61,299 nucleotides of DNA from an uncultured Bacilli bacterium (lineage in GTDB: Bacteria > Bacillota_I > Bacilli_A > RF39 > UBA660), in contig CAKOHV010000008.1 in the NCBI GenBank assembly GCA_934086145.1, positions 1 to 61,299 on the forward strand. The letters run 5' to 3'. The notes under the pieces were generated by a model. That model had not been told where the DNA came from and ran no database searches. It saw nothing but the letters and a program-made list of their open reading frames with translations. Positions 1 through 10,100 of the stretch are shown in pieces. The translations under genes and the position numbers were made by a program. Position 1 is the first letter of the stretch. Each line of letters opens with the position of its first letter.

Positions 1-3000
1 TCATAAGCTCGTGTTGCGCCCACGGTACTGATGATATCTAAGTACTGACCTTTATAGTACTCACTTTCTCTAAATGAAGGTAAAGTATTTCCGTTTTCAT
101 CAGCTATTTGACGTTTATTATCAATATCAAAAGTTAATTCGTATTCAATTTTAAAACCACTAGTTGCAGGAATTACACCAGCATCGTTTTCAAAATGAAT
201 ATCGTACAAATTAATTGAATCTTTATCAAAAGTAATTTTAGAATTTGTCCATCCATCAAGGAATTTACCATTTTCATAAATCGTTGAGCCGCCATTACAG
301 TCACTATCAAAGTCATTGAAATGATTGCAATAAGTTATTTTAAAGTTTTTAAATTCTAAGTATTGCTTTAAGTATAAAAGAGCTTTCTTATTGCTTTCAT
401 CAATTAGATAAGCATCATCATCGATATTTTTACGATCTGAGTACTGTTCAAAACCTAACATAATATCTTTAACATCCACGTAGGCGGATGGAACATAACC
501 GATTCTTGCAAAGACAGAATTCTTGGTATTATCACGACTTAAAAAGTAACGACCAGTCGGAAGCGTTTCACTTACTTCCGTAGTCTTTTTATTAACATAG
601 ACATCAGCAAGAACTCTTGTTTCAGCCGTAGCTGTCGCTGTTTTTAAATCGGTACTACTAATAAATTCTCTATTTTGTACTTTCCAATCATATATTTTTG
701 TTTCACTTATTAAAGTTGATTTTGAATCATTTGCTAAAATACCAAGCTGATTATTGTCCCGTAAATCATCGTACATTACTTTATCATCAGTTTCAGTAAT
801 GTATTCAATTTTCAAGTTATCAGCATCCCAAAGACCACTAATCGTTACATTAAAGCCATTCGTTAAGGTACGCAGTTTATTCATATAGTCTTCACCATAA
901 TAAAATTTTAGACAGTCTTCCATCAAACCGCAGGTTCGATCACGATTATAACTGAATTTTACACAAACATTTGATAGAATGCCCATGTTCACACATTTTT
1001 CAGCTGCACTCATACCATCATCACCAAGATTTTTCAAGTCGTCCTCATTCAGCGTAATTTCGAAATCCTTATAATTTGTATATGTAGAACTATAACGTGC
1101 TAGTTCACGACCGCTAATGTGAATAGCTTTAAGTTTTGTGTAAGGAGCTGCGACACCACTAAATGATTCTGAAAATTGGAATGTCCCATTAAAATCAGAC
1201 GAAAAATATTCTGAAGTCGGTAAACTTGCCTTTTCATTAATTGTATAGTTAGATGAAGTACTAACCGCTTTTGGTTGAATTGTCCATTTCACAATATTTT
1301 TATTTTCAACTTCCGTCTCATTTTCTAATGAAGTAAGTTCTTCACTATTTTTTTGTAAATCGACATTACTTAAAGCTACACCTTTGCTGACATAATTAAG
1401 ATTAAAAGTAGATTGGCCTGTTCCGTTGAATGCAGAACCACCTTCCATTGAAAATTGGAAATATATTTGATGGTTTCCATCACTATTTAACAATTTATTG
1501 GATGTTTCATTGTTTAGCACAGTGAAAAATATTAATTTTAAATGACCATCATAAATTTCATTAGTTAATCCACCATAACTTGAAAGATAAGATTGATACC
1601 TTGAACTATACTCAGAAATATAATCGCGGGTTAACATGTTATATTTTTTCATTTCTTCGCTGGGATTATAGAAGCCCGAAAATAACGTGATTTTTTTACA
1701 ATTAAAATCTTTACAAACATAATTTGCCTTCATCATAAGCCATGTTTTTTCTCCTGTGCTTTCTTCAGTGCTTCTTTTTACTGTTTGCGTTTCTGAATCA
1801 TAAAAATATTTGTCACTCGTATCAAGAACTTTTAATTCTGGTGGTAAGCCTAGATACATAGAAGTCTCGTACCAACTGTTATACCAATCAGATTTACCAT
1901 AAAAGTAATATAACTCTGAAGTGTCAATATCTACTTCCCATTTTATAATTCCATCAATCATGTTCTCTGATTTAATTGACATATATTTGGAATTGTCGTT
2001 ATCAGCTATTTCTAAGTTATTAACTTTACTGCATTTTTGATAATTTCCTGTTAGGCAATAACTAAAAGAACTATTCTTACTAAATTTGGCACCTTCATTA
2101 TATAATGAGAAACGATTAGAATGTCCTAATTTATATGGAGCCATAACAGATATGTTTGCTTTAGAAATATTAAATATATACATTTTTATTTGTAAATTTT
2201 CGTTAAAGTTTTTATCATACATATATGGCAATTCACAGCTTTCAGATGATGAAACTGTTGCATTAGTACATTCATATTTAGCGAATTCTTCTCTTTTTGT
2301 TGTTATTTCACCATATTTATATGCGTCAAGCATGGTTTTCATATCAAATACAATCCAATAATATTCACCATTTTCATTTAAATTTTCACTACGCCATACT
2401 GCATAATTCTTATTTACACTAGTACATTCATCACGCTTAGTTTTTCCATTATATTCACAGTAATTAGAATCGTCAAAGTATTCTTTATATTTATCTTTGA
2501 GAACTCTTTTCATTTGTAGCTCCACGGAATGATCAGCAAGCATATTATTAGAATTAACTGTCGACGATATATAATTAGCTTTTATAAATTTAACTGTAGA
2601 ATTATTAATGAATACATTGAAACTATCCTCGAAAACATCAGACACTCCAAAAACTTTAGAACTCAAGTAATAATATAATCCCCCTGGAGTATGAAAAGAT
2701 GTATCAAAATTCATTTCAACATAATTGCCATCACTTCTCCAAGTGTAGGCTACACCATATTCAGTTGCAAAAGTTTTAATGCCTGATGTACTACGATGCA
2801 TTATATCGCCGCATGAGGAACATGTTTTATTTTCTGTTGTAGCCATGCTACTCATATCAGGAACTTGTTCAGTTAAATCATGATAAGTAACATTATTTAT
2901 TATTGTACTATCCTCAGTAAATATTTTTTCAGTAAGAACAATTTTCCATTCTTTAACATCTTTTAGCGATTCCGTATTATTAAAATTATTTCCAAAATTA

Positions 3001-4202
3001 ATCGACATGCTTTTAACAAAACAAGAATTGTTAGTTGAGGAATATCCACATTTTTCATAATTGGTTTCATTCGTATAATCTATGTTTTGATAATAATCAT
3101 CAAACTCAACAACTATATCTACCTTATCAGCACTTCCATCAATTGAATAATAACCACCTGAAGATGGACCTCCTAAATGCGTTACTTTTTTGCCATCCGC
3201 ATATATTTCAAGATTTTTTAACCAGCCTGTTTGATGGTCTGTTGAAAAACCAATCCCATCACTCATGTCAATTTTTAAAACGCCCTTTAATTCACGTTCG
3301 CCTTCATCACGATAATCTGTAATAGTGGTAACAAACTTCTTTATAACTCCTGATGTAGCAACGTCTTGAACTTCTTCTGTTAAAGTATATATTTTGTTGT
3401 CATCTGGTTTAATTTCTTCACCTTTCATCCAGAATTGCAAGATACCAAGGGATTCAAAGTCGATTGATTTTAAATCAGTTGGTTGGTTTTTGATAGTATT
3501 AGATAAATTAAATAGTATTTGATAATTAAATTTAATATTAGTCTGATCTTTCGTATTTTCAAATCTAATTTTAAGACGATAACCTGTCTTACCTTCCATA
3601 TAAATACCACCAAAGCAATCAACATTGCCCGATTTATATAAACGAGTTTCCCCTACTGGACCATGTTCGGTTCCTACAACGTTGTCAGCAGCTGGAATGA
3701 TATAAGAAGGAATATCGGTATAATAAATAGTATCTTCATCAACTAAAAGATTGCCATCGTCATCAAAGAAATTAGTAATGTCATAACTTAGTAATAAGTC
3801 ATCTTCTAATTTTATTCTTTGTTTGGGTGGAGAGTTATTATTAAATTCATAAACGGCATCGATAGGAGTTTCTGCATTAGTCGTACTAACTACACGTCCT
3901 TTAGCATCTCTTAAAGTTAAATAAACATTCAAAGATGTTTCTTCAAGATTTTTCTTTTGATATTCTTGCTTCGTTGTTTTAGTAAAAGATAGGAAGTTAG
4001 CTTGAACAAGATCAGTCTTTTTAACTTTGACATAACTAAAGTTAGCGACATTTAATAACATAATAAAACATAATAAAACCAAAGCTAGCTTAGCTCGAAT
4101 GAGTGAATACTTCTTTTTACGTAATTTTTTAATAAAATAAGTCATATTTAAACTCAAAAACATAACCAAAAGAATTAATAAAACAATACTAAATTTACTC
4201 AT
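1..4202 (-). CDS. Giant cysteine-pair surface protein, C-terminus beyond window
   Basis: The frame is open from an ATG at 4202 to the left edge, about 1400 codons, so the C-terminus is missing. The N-terminus has two hydrophobic segments (about residues 5-22 and 40-55) separated by a Lys/Arg-rich stretch, then a long Asn/Ser/Thr/Tyr-rich extracellular-type region. I recognise no catalytic domain. Cysteines fall repeatedly in close pairs or short loops (for example CSSC, CEYNGKTKRDEC, CKDFNC, CGLMEDC), which suggests disulfide-closed loops outside the cell. By length, composition and N-terminal anchor it resembles an adhesin or cell-wall protein. A sortase signal, if any, would lie beyond the window. 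It is followed upstream by the amidotransferase at 4394-5083, separated by a terminator, so it is probably its own transcript. The call surface protein is secure; adhesin is inference. Confidence 0.8.
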   Translation of the reverse strand, partial: MSKFSIVLLILLVMFLSLNMTYFIKKLRKKKYSLIRAKLALVLLCFIMLLNVANFSYVKVKKTDLVQANFLSFTKTTKQEYQKKNLEETSLNVYLTLRDAKGRVVSTTNAETPIDAVYEFNNNSPPKQRIKLEDDLLLSYDITNFFDDDGNLLVDEDTIYYTDIPSYIIPAADNVVGTEHGPVGETRLYKSGNVDCFGGIYMEGKTGYRLKIRFENTKDQTNIKFNYQILFNLSNTIKNQPTDLKSIDFESLGILQFWMKGEEIKPDDNKIYTLTEEVQDVATSGVIKKFVTTITDYRDEGERELKGVLKIDMSDGIGFSTDHQTGWLKNLEIYADGKKVTHLGGPSSGGYYSIDGSADKVDIVVEFDDYYQNIDYTNETNYEKCGYSSTNNSCFVKSMSINFGNNFNNTESLKDVKEWKIVLTEKIFTEDSTIINNVTYHDLTEQVPDMSSMATTENKTCSSCGDIMHRSTSGIKTFATEYGVAYTWRSDGNYVEMNFDTSFHTPGGLYYYLSSKVFGVSDVFEDSFNVFINNSTVKFIKANYISSTVNSNNMLADHSVELQMKRVLKDKYKEYFDDSNYCEYNGKTKRDECTSVNKNYAVWRSENLNENGEYYWIVFDMKTMLDAYKYGEITTKREEFAKYECTNATVSSSESCELPYMYDKNFNENLQIKMYIFNISKANISVMAPYKLGHSNRFSLYNEGAKFSKNSSFSYCLTGNYQKCSKVNNLEIADNDNSKYMSIKSENMIDGIIKWEVDIDTSELYYFYGKSDWYNSWYETSMYLGLPPELKVLDTSDKYFYDSETQTVKRSTEESTGEKTWLMMKANYVCKDFNCKKITLFSGFYNPSEEMKKYNMLTRDYISEYSSRYQSYLSSYGGLTNEIYDGHLKLIFFTVLNNETSNKLLNSDGNHQIYFQFSMEGGSAFNGTGQSTFNLNYVSKGVALSNVDLQKNSEELTSLENETEVENKNIVKWTIQPKAVSTSSNYTINEKASLPTSEYFSSDFNGTFQFSESFSGVAAPYTKLKAIHISGRELARYSSTYTNYKDFEITLNEDDLKNLGDDGMSAAEKCVNMGILSNVCVKFSYNRDRTCGLMEDCLKFYYGEDYMNKLRTLTNGFNVTISGLWDADNLKIEYITETDDKVMYDDLRDNNQLGILANDSKSTLISETKIYDWKVQNREFISSTDLKTATATAETRVLADVYVNKKTTEVSETLPTGRYFLSRDNTKNSVFARIGYVPSAYVDVKDIMLGFEQYSDRKNIDDDAYLIDESNKKALLYLKQYLEFKNFKITYCNHFNDFDSDCNGGSTIYENGKFLDGWTNSKITFDKDSINLYDIHFENDAGVIPATSGFKIEYELTFDIDNKRQIADENGNTLPSFRESEYYKGQYLDIISTVGATRAY

Positions 4203-4367
4203 TGTACTACACCTACTCTACTTGATAAAATCATGTCATTCTATCTTTATTAATCATATCAAAAATTAACTAAAATTGCTATTAAATTCCAACAAAAAAT
4301 ATTTTTTATTCTTTATTAATTATTGTTTAATATCAAATATCAGCCATATAATATAAATATCAAGCAT

Positions 4368-4398
4368 ACAAAAAGATAGGAATTAACCATATCCTATC
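4368..4398 (-). terminator. Rho-independent terminator of the glutamine amidotransferase gene
   Basis: GATAGGA and TCCTATC (4375-4381 and 4392-4398) form a 7-bp stem with a 10-base loop. On the minus strand it is followed by TTTTT. The stem overlaps the stop codon of the gene at 4394-5083. Confidence 0.75.
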
Positions 4399-5083
4399 TA
4401 TCTTTCTTACATTCTAAAATGAATCTTTCAAAAATACAATTAAATTGTGGTAATAACTCAGGATGAAATTGTACGCCTATTATAAAACGATTATCACCTT
4501 TATATTCTATTCCTTCAATTACGCCATCTAAACTACGACCACTAATTAAAAATTCACTTCCAACTTCCGTAATACAATTACGATGAATACTATTAACTTC
4601 AATTTCTTCTTTACCAATGATAGTCGCTAACTTACTCCCCGGAAGTAATTTATCACGATGAACTGTCACAGTTGAATTATCTCTTTTTATCATTACAGGC
4701 CAATGATCACTAGTTTGTATTTTTTCAATAATTCTTTTTACTTCCGTATTTTCTTTATTTACGGAATACATTGCCAAAGTTTGCATTCCCATACAAATAC
4801 CTAAAATCGGTTTTTTCTTTTGATAAAAATAATCAATTACTTCAAAATTTACTGGACGTATTCTGTTTCCCCCTGGTAATAACAAGCCATCACACATTTC
4901 CAAAGATTCTTCTATTACCTTTTCATCACAAAAAGGTATTAATAAAGGTACCGCTCCTAAACTAACTAACTTACGAATATAATTATTTCCATAACGATAA
5001 GTATCTAAAAAGCAATCATCACTTACCATATAATTGCTAGTTGCCAAAATGCCTATTACAGGTTTTTTATTCACCAAAATCAT
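4394..5083 (-). CDS. Class I glutamine amidotransferase, peptidase C26 / PuuD-like gamma-glutamyl hydrolase
   Basis: A stand-alone class I amidotransferase fold of 229 aa. The nucleophile elbow GICMGMQ places Cys at about residue 97, and the His/Glu dyad lies in VQFHPE near residues 207-209. The LLPGG turn near residue 70 is typical of the family that includes PuuD (gamma-glutamyl-GABA hydrolase). The family hydrolyses gamma-glutamyl amide bonds in the cytoplasm; the true substrate cannot be read from sequence. The listed ATG sits directly against an AGGA, so a GTG three codons downstream (5074), with AGGA at better spacing, may be the real start. It ends in a hairpin terminator overlapping its stop, and no other polyamine gene is adjacent, so a role in polyamine catabolism is only a family-level guess. 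Confidence 0.85.
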   Translation of the reverse strand: MILVNKKPVIGILATSNYMVSDDCFLDTYRYGNNYIRKLVSLGAVPLLIPFCDEKVIEESLEMCDGLLLPGGNRIRPVNFEVIDYFYQKKKPILGICMGMQTLAMYSVNKENTEVKRIIEKIQTSDHWPVMIKRDNSTVTVHRDKLLPGSKLATIIGKEEIEVNSIHRNCITEVGSEFLISGRSLDGVIEGIEYKGDNRFIIGVQFHPELLPQFNCIFERFILECKKDR

Positions 5084-5281
5084 TCCTAACTATTTTTATA
5101 TTATGCCTACTAACATTCCATTGCATTATAGTTACTTCAAAAACTATTATATGTTATCAGTTCTTATTTATTCTTAAAATAACTACCCAATTATGTTCCT
5201 TATGCTTTTTGTTTATGAAAAGTTTAATAATCTACTCTTTTGGCACACTAAAAATAATCTTTGATAATTATAAATGGCCAT

Positions 5282-6166
5282 TTACTCTTCTGGATGTCTT
5301 TTTCTAATATCTTGCCAATCAGTAATTAAATCATCTAATTTAATCGTTATTCTCTGCCAATCAAAGCATGTCATTTTTAATTGAAAATCGTAGTTTTTTT
5401 CTTTTTTTAAAGTTTGTACCTTTTTCATATAGCAATCAACATAAACAAAACTATTATGAACCTTTCCTTCATTTTTTTCAACCAATTTTGTCAAGTCAAT
5501 TAAAATTTTTGTCATTGCAAACTCAAATTTTTCTAAATCTAAACTTTCATTTAAAACATCTAAAGAAATTTTTTTATCACAAACTTGAGCCATTTGATTA
5601 TATCTAACTAAAAAAGTAACAATATAATCTCTTACTTTATCTAAGAAAGTATTAAAACTACTTGGTACAAATTTTGATCCTAATTTTTCTTTTTTTCTTG
5701 CTTCGCTATCTTCATATAATTGTTTTAATACACTACATTCTTCTTGATATTCATCAGTCGCTTTTTTATCTTTTAAACAATTTATAGCTTTTTTATAATT
5801 TCTAAAAAACTCAACTAAGATTTCTTTATTTTTAAAGTAATCACTGGTAAGTTCTGGTAAATTTCCTGTAATCTTTTCACAAATAGCATAACAAATATAT
5901 TCTAAAGAAACTTTTAATTCTCGACTATCATGCATTAAGGTTACATCTGATTTTAAAGCAATTCCTTTCATGCATAATTCAAAATCATCAATTAATGAAT
6001 TTAATTTATGTAGATAATTATCATAGAAATATTCCCTTACTAAATTTTCCCCATCAACAATTTTTGAACAATCATACAAAGTATCAATTGGAAAAATATA
6101 ATTACCTTCATAAAAAGTTAATGGATTAAATACTTCTTCCACTTTATTACATGTAACTCTTGCCAT
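5282..6166 (-). CDS. Unrecognised 294-aa cytoplasmic helical protein
   Basis: I do not recognise this protein. It has no signal peptide or membrane segment. It is Lys/Glu-rich with long predicted helices (for example around residues 100-160 and 215-240), and has several scattered cysteines without a metal-binding spacing. The ATG at 6166 follows AGGAGTG about 10 bases upstream, an acceptable ribosome site. It lies between the amidotransferase (198 bases away, no feature seen in the gap) and the divergent membrane protein at 6306, so it starts its own transcript. No function is proposed. Confidence 0.7.
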   Translation of the reverse strand: MARVTCNKVEEVFNPLTFYEGNYIFPIDTLYDCSKIVDGENLVREYFYDNYLHKLNSLIDDFELCMKGIALKSDVTLMHDSRELKVSLEYICYAICEKITGNLPELTSDYFKNKEILVEFFRNYKKAINCLKDKKATDEYQEECSVLKQLYEDSEARKKEKLGSKFVPSSFNTFLDKVRDYIVTFLVRYNQMAQVCDKKISLDVLNESLDLEKFEFAMTKILIDLTKLVEKNEGKVHNSFVYVDCYMKKVQTLKKEKNYDFQLKMTCFDWQRITIKLDDLITDWQDIRKRHPEE

Positions 6167-6305
6167 TATATCAATACACTCCTTATAAACAATCCACCCT
6201 ATTAATTTAATCCTACCATAAAAAAGAAAAAATTAAAATATTTAAAATGTATAGATAAATTATTAAATATATGCTATCATTTAGAATAGAGAAGAGGTCA
6301 TAGAA

Positions 6306-7097
6306 ATGAAAAAATTGGATAATAAGAAAATTATTTTGTTAGTCGTGCTTATATTAGTAATTGCCTTGATTATTTTCTTTGCTATTAAGCAATCATCGAA
6401 GAATAAAAATGGTAAGTTGGCTAATGAAGAGGAAACTAAAATTGCGGAAAATGCAACTATTGACTATATTACGAAGCTTACTTATGGACAAGGAACGCCT
6501 TATAATGGTTTAGATTTACTATATAGTAGAGATTCTGTTACTTATGATGATTTAACTATTGGTAATGTTTTAACTACTGCTTTTGAATATGCTATTAATA
6601 ATTCTGAAAGTGATGTTCCTAATACCGTTATTAATGCCTTAAAAAAAGATGGTTTTGATACCGATAATATGACTATAATAAATGGTAGCAGTGTTCGTAA
6701 TGCTATTAAAAAGATTTTTGGAATCGATTTTGATAATAAAGATTATAGTGCTGGTATTAACTATAAATTCCAATATTTTTATAATAGTGAGTTTGATGTT
6801 TATCTTCGTTCAAGTACTGATTTACCAATTAGTACTGATAATACTTATCTTTTATATAAAATAATTAAGACTACTACTAATAATGATAAGTTGAATACAG
6901 AATTAGCTGTTGCTTATGTTTATTTCTATAATAATAAGTACTATTTTACTAAAGATGCTAATAATAAGGAAAAGGTTTATGAATCTGATAAATTAGAATT
7001 ACAAAAAGATAAATTAAATGAATTTGAACATTTCACAATAACCCTTAAAAAAGTTAATGATGACTACGTATTTGAAAAGATTTCTAAAAATAAATAA
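6306..7097 (+). CDS. Membrane-anchored extracellular protein of unknown function
   Basis: The 263-aa protein opens with a short Lys-rich stretch, then one hydrophobic segment at residues 9-27, then a hydrophilic Asn/Asp/Tyr/Thr-rich domain that should lie outside the membrane. There is no lipobox cysteine, so it is a signal anchor rather than a lipoprotein. The start ATG follows AGAGG at suitable spacing. It is one of the few plus-strand genes here, divergent from the gene at 5282-6166 and convergent with polC, with a shared bidirectional terminator between. The domain is not recognised. Codon and base use match the neighbours, giving no sign of recent transfer. Confidence 0.75.
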   Translation: MKKLDNKKIILLVVLILVIALIIFFAIKQSSKNKNGKLANEEETKIAENATIDYITKLTYGQGTPYNGLDLLYSRDSVTYDDLTIGNVLTTAFEYAINNSESDVPNTVINALKKDGFDTDNMTIINGSSVRNAIKKIFGIDFDNKDYSAGINYKFQYFYNSEFDVYLRSSTDLPISTDNTYLLYKIIKTTTNNDKLNTELAVAYVYFYNNKYYFTKDANNKEKVYESDKLELQKDKLNEFEHFTITLKKVNDDYVFEKISKNK

Positions 7098-7117
7098 TTA
7101 AGAAATAATAAATAATC

Positions 7118-7150
7118 AAAAAACATTATCGCATATGATAATGTTTTTTT
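7118..7150. terminator. Bidirectional terminator between the 6306 gene and polC
   Basis: AAAAAACATTATC and GATAATGTTTTTTT form a long A/T-flanked hairpin with a 6-base loop. It has a T-run on both strands, so it can end the plus-strand gene and polC, whose stop codon overlaps it. Confidence 0.85.
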
Positions 7151-10100
7151 AAAATAAACTTAATTGATTACTTTCAGACATATTATCTAAACAACCTAGA
7201 GCTTTTAATTTTTCCATAGCACTTGTATTAACTTTACCTCTATTTCGTAAATCTTCCATCGAAATAAATGGTCCTCCCTTACGAGCTTTTACTATTGCTT
7301 CGGCAACGTTTTCACCCAAACCATCTAAGGCTCTAAATGGAATAATTAAACCTTTTTCATCTTCTGTAATAACAAATTTTTTACCATCACTCTTATCAAC
7401 ATCAATATTTTTAAAATAGAAACCACGACAACACATTTCTAAACATAAAAGTAATGTTTCTCTTGTATCTGCCTCTTTATTAGAAATACTATTTCCTTTT
7501 GCATCTAATTCATCGATTTTTGCGCGAATTGCCTCTTCGCCTTTGATCATGGATTCAATATCGAACTGATCACGTCTTATTGACAAGTAAGCACAATAAT
7601 ATAATATTGGATAATGAACTTTAAACCAAGCTATTCTAAAGGCTGATGTAACATAAGCGGTCGCATGCGCCTTAGGGAACATGTATTTTATCTTATGACA
7701 TGACTCAATATACCATTCTGGAATATTATGTTCTTTCATATATTGCGCATGTTCTGCCCAAGTAGCTGGATCTTTACTAGCTTTTCCTTTACGAACAAAT
7801 TCCATGATTTTGAACGCTTTCGCTGGTGGTAATCCCCATTGAATCAAGTTAACCATAATATCATCACGACAACCAATAACATTTTTAAAGGGAACTTGAA
7901 TAACCCCATTTTCATTAGGTGTACACAAATCTCTTGCATTGCCTAACCAAACATCTGTTCCGTGTGACAAACCAGATATTTTAATAAGTTCGGCAAAGGT
8001 TGTTGGTTTAGTTTCTTCAAGCATACCAAGTAAGAAGGATGTTCCAAATTCTGGAACTCCTAAGGTTCCAGTTGGACAATACTTACGTCCATTTTTATCA
8101 ACAGAACCTCTTAACTTATAACGATCAACTCCCAAAATTTCTGGCCCCGTAAATATTTTCATGGTATCCAAGTCTCCTAAGTCAATCGCCGTTACATCAA
8201 AATCTTCTTGGCCATGCGTAATATATTTATTAGCTAGTTCTTGAAGCATTCTTAAAACCGTCGGATCATCGTGTCCTAGTATATCAAGTTTTAATAAGTC
8301 CGCATCTATTGCATGATAATCAAAGTGAGTAGTACGCCAAGCCGCGGTTGGATCATCGGCAGGATATTGGAATGGCGTAAAATCCCAAATATCTTTATAG
8401 CCCGGTACAACAACAATTCCGCCTGGATGCTGCCCAGTTGTTCTTTTAACTCCCGTACAACCGACACTTATTCGTTCAACTTCTGGTATTCTTATAAATG
8501 ACTTAATAACACCCTTTTTCTTAAGCTCATCCTTACCAGTTACAGCTAAACCATAACTTTGTGCTTCAATCTTTAAAACATCATAAAGACGTTCTTCAAA
8601 ATAACCTTGAACATAACCAAAGGCCGTCTTATCAGCTACGGTTCCAATGGTTCCTGCACGATAAACATTATCTGTTCCAAACAAGACTTTTGTATATTCA
8701 TGTGCTGAAGCTTGGTTATCTCCAGAGAAGTTCAAATCGATATCTGGTACTTTTTCACCAGCAAAACCTAAGAATGTCGCAAATGGCATATCATTCCCTT
8801 GGTGAATCATAACGGTCTGACATTTTGGACATTTCTTTTCCGGTAAATCGAATCCTGATGGATAATTTTCAGAATAAGCTACGCCATCTTCATCTTGAAA
8901 TTCACTATGTTGACAATTTGGACAATAATAATGTGCCGGTAATCCATTACATTCCGTGATTCCCATCATACTTGCTACAAATGATGAACCAACTGAACCA
9001 CGACTACCAACTAAATAACCATCATCATTAGAGTGTTTAACTAACTTTTGCGCAATTAAATAAATAACATCAAAACCTCCACCAATAATTCCAGTTAATT
9101 GTGCTTTAGCTTTTTCTATTGCTTGTTCTTCCGTTAATTCCTCTTCTGTTGTTCTAAGAACTTGGTCCTTCTTTAGATTAACTACACCATCATAACCACT
9201 CATGATAACATCATGCAAAGTTGGCGTAAAAATATTATTTCTTTCTTCTTCACTCATCTCTGGATGGTCAATAGCAATCTTTTCTTTAACTAAGTCATTA
9301 ATCTTATCTCCATAGAATTCTTGCGCAATACGTTCCTCTATATTAGCAGGCAACGGATCACCATACATACTATGAGCTTTATCAAATACTAAGTCACGAC
9401 AAGTTTCTTGCGAATGTTCAATAATTGGTGAATAAGGCTTGTCAGGGTAAACAACAACTTCTATTTCTTCTAACATATCAATAATCTTATTTGGATTATC
9501 AATAACGATTTCCTTAATTAAGTTCTTATCCTCTAAGAAAGAAAACTCATCTAGCATTTCACGTGTTGTTCTAAAAAATTGATTAGGTATATGCCCAGAT
9601 TTAACCGTTTCTGAATCATTATAATTCCCCGTTAATTCATATATACCATCATTTTCTTTAACAATTCCAGCTACTAAAAATTTACGTAATGAGGAATTAA
9701 CAAACTTAAGTTTTTCTTCATCACCATTTTTACCTCTAAAAATTTCCTCATTTTCAGCCACTTTATTAACAGCATAGATATCAGCTAAGTTAGTTGCTGT
9801 AATTGGTATTTTCTTAATTTTTGTCAAAACATAAATATATTTTAATAATTTCTTATCTAAATCATCTAAGTTAATTCCCCGATGACTCGCCGCTTCAATC
9901 GTCGCTTGAATATTTTCATTATTAGTGTTTTGCTTACTACTACCATTTAAATATCTTGCTAATGGATGTCGTCCTTTACCAGGAACATTTTGATTAACAA
10001 TAATCTCTCGATATAATCGGTCTTCTTTATTTATATTATGAACATCTCCTGTTGCTACAATCAACTTACCAGCTGCTTTCGCACATTTTATAATCTTCTT

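Noticed and set aside
2086..3322. Plus-strand open frames inside the giant protein gene
   Set aside because: They run opposite to a longer continuous minus-strand frame, have no ribosome sites and no recognisable composition.
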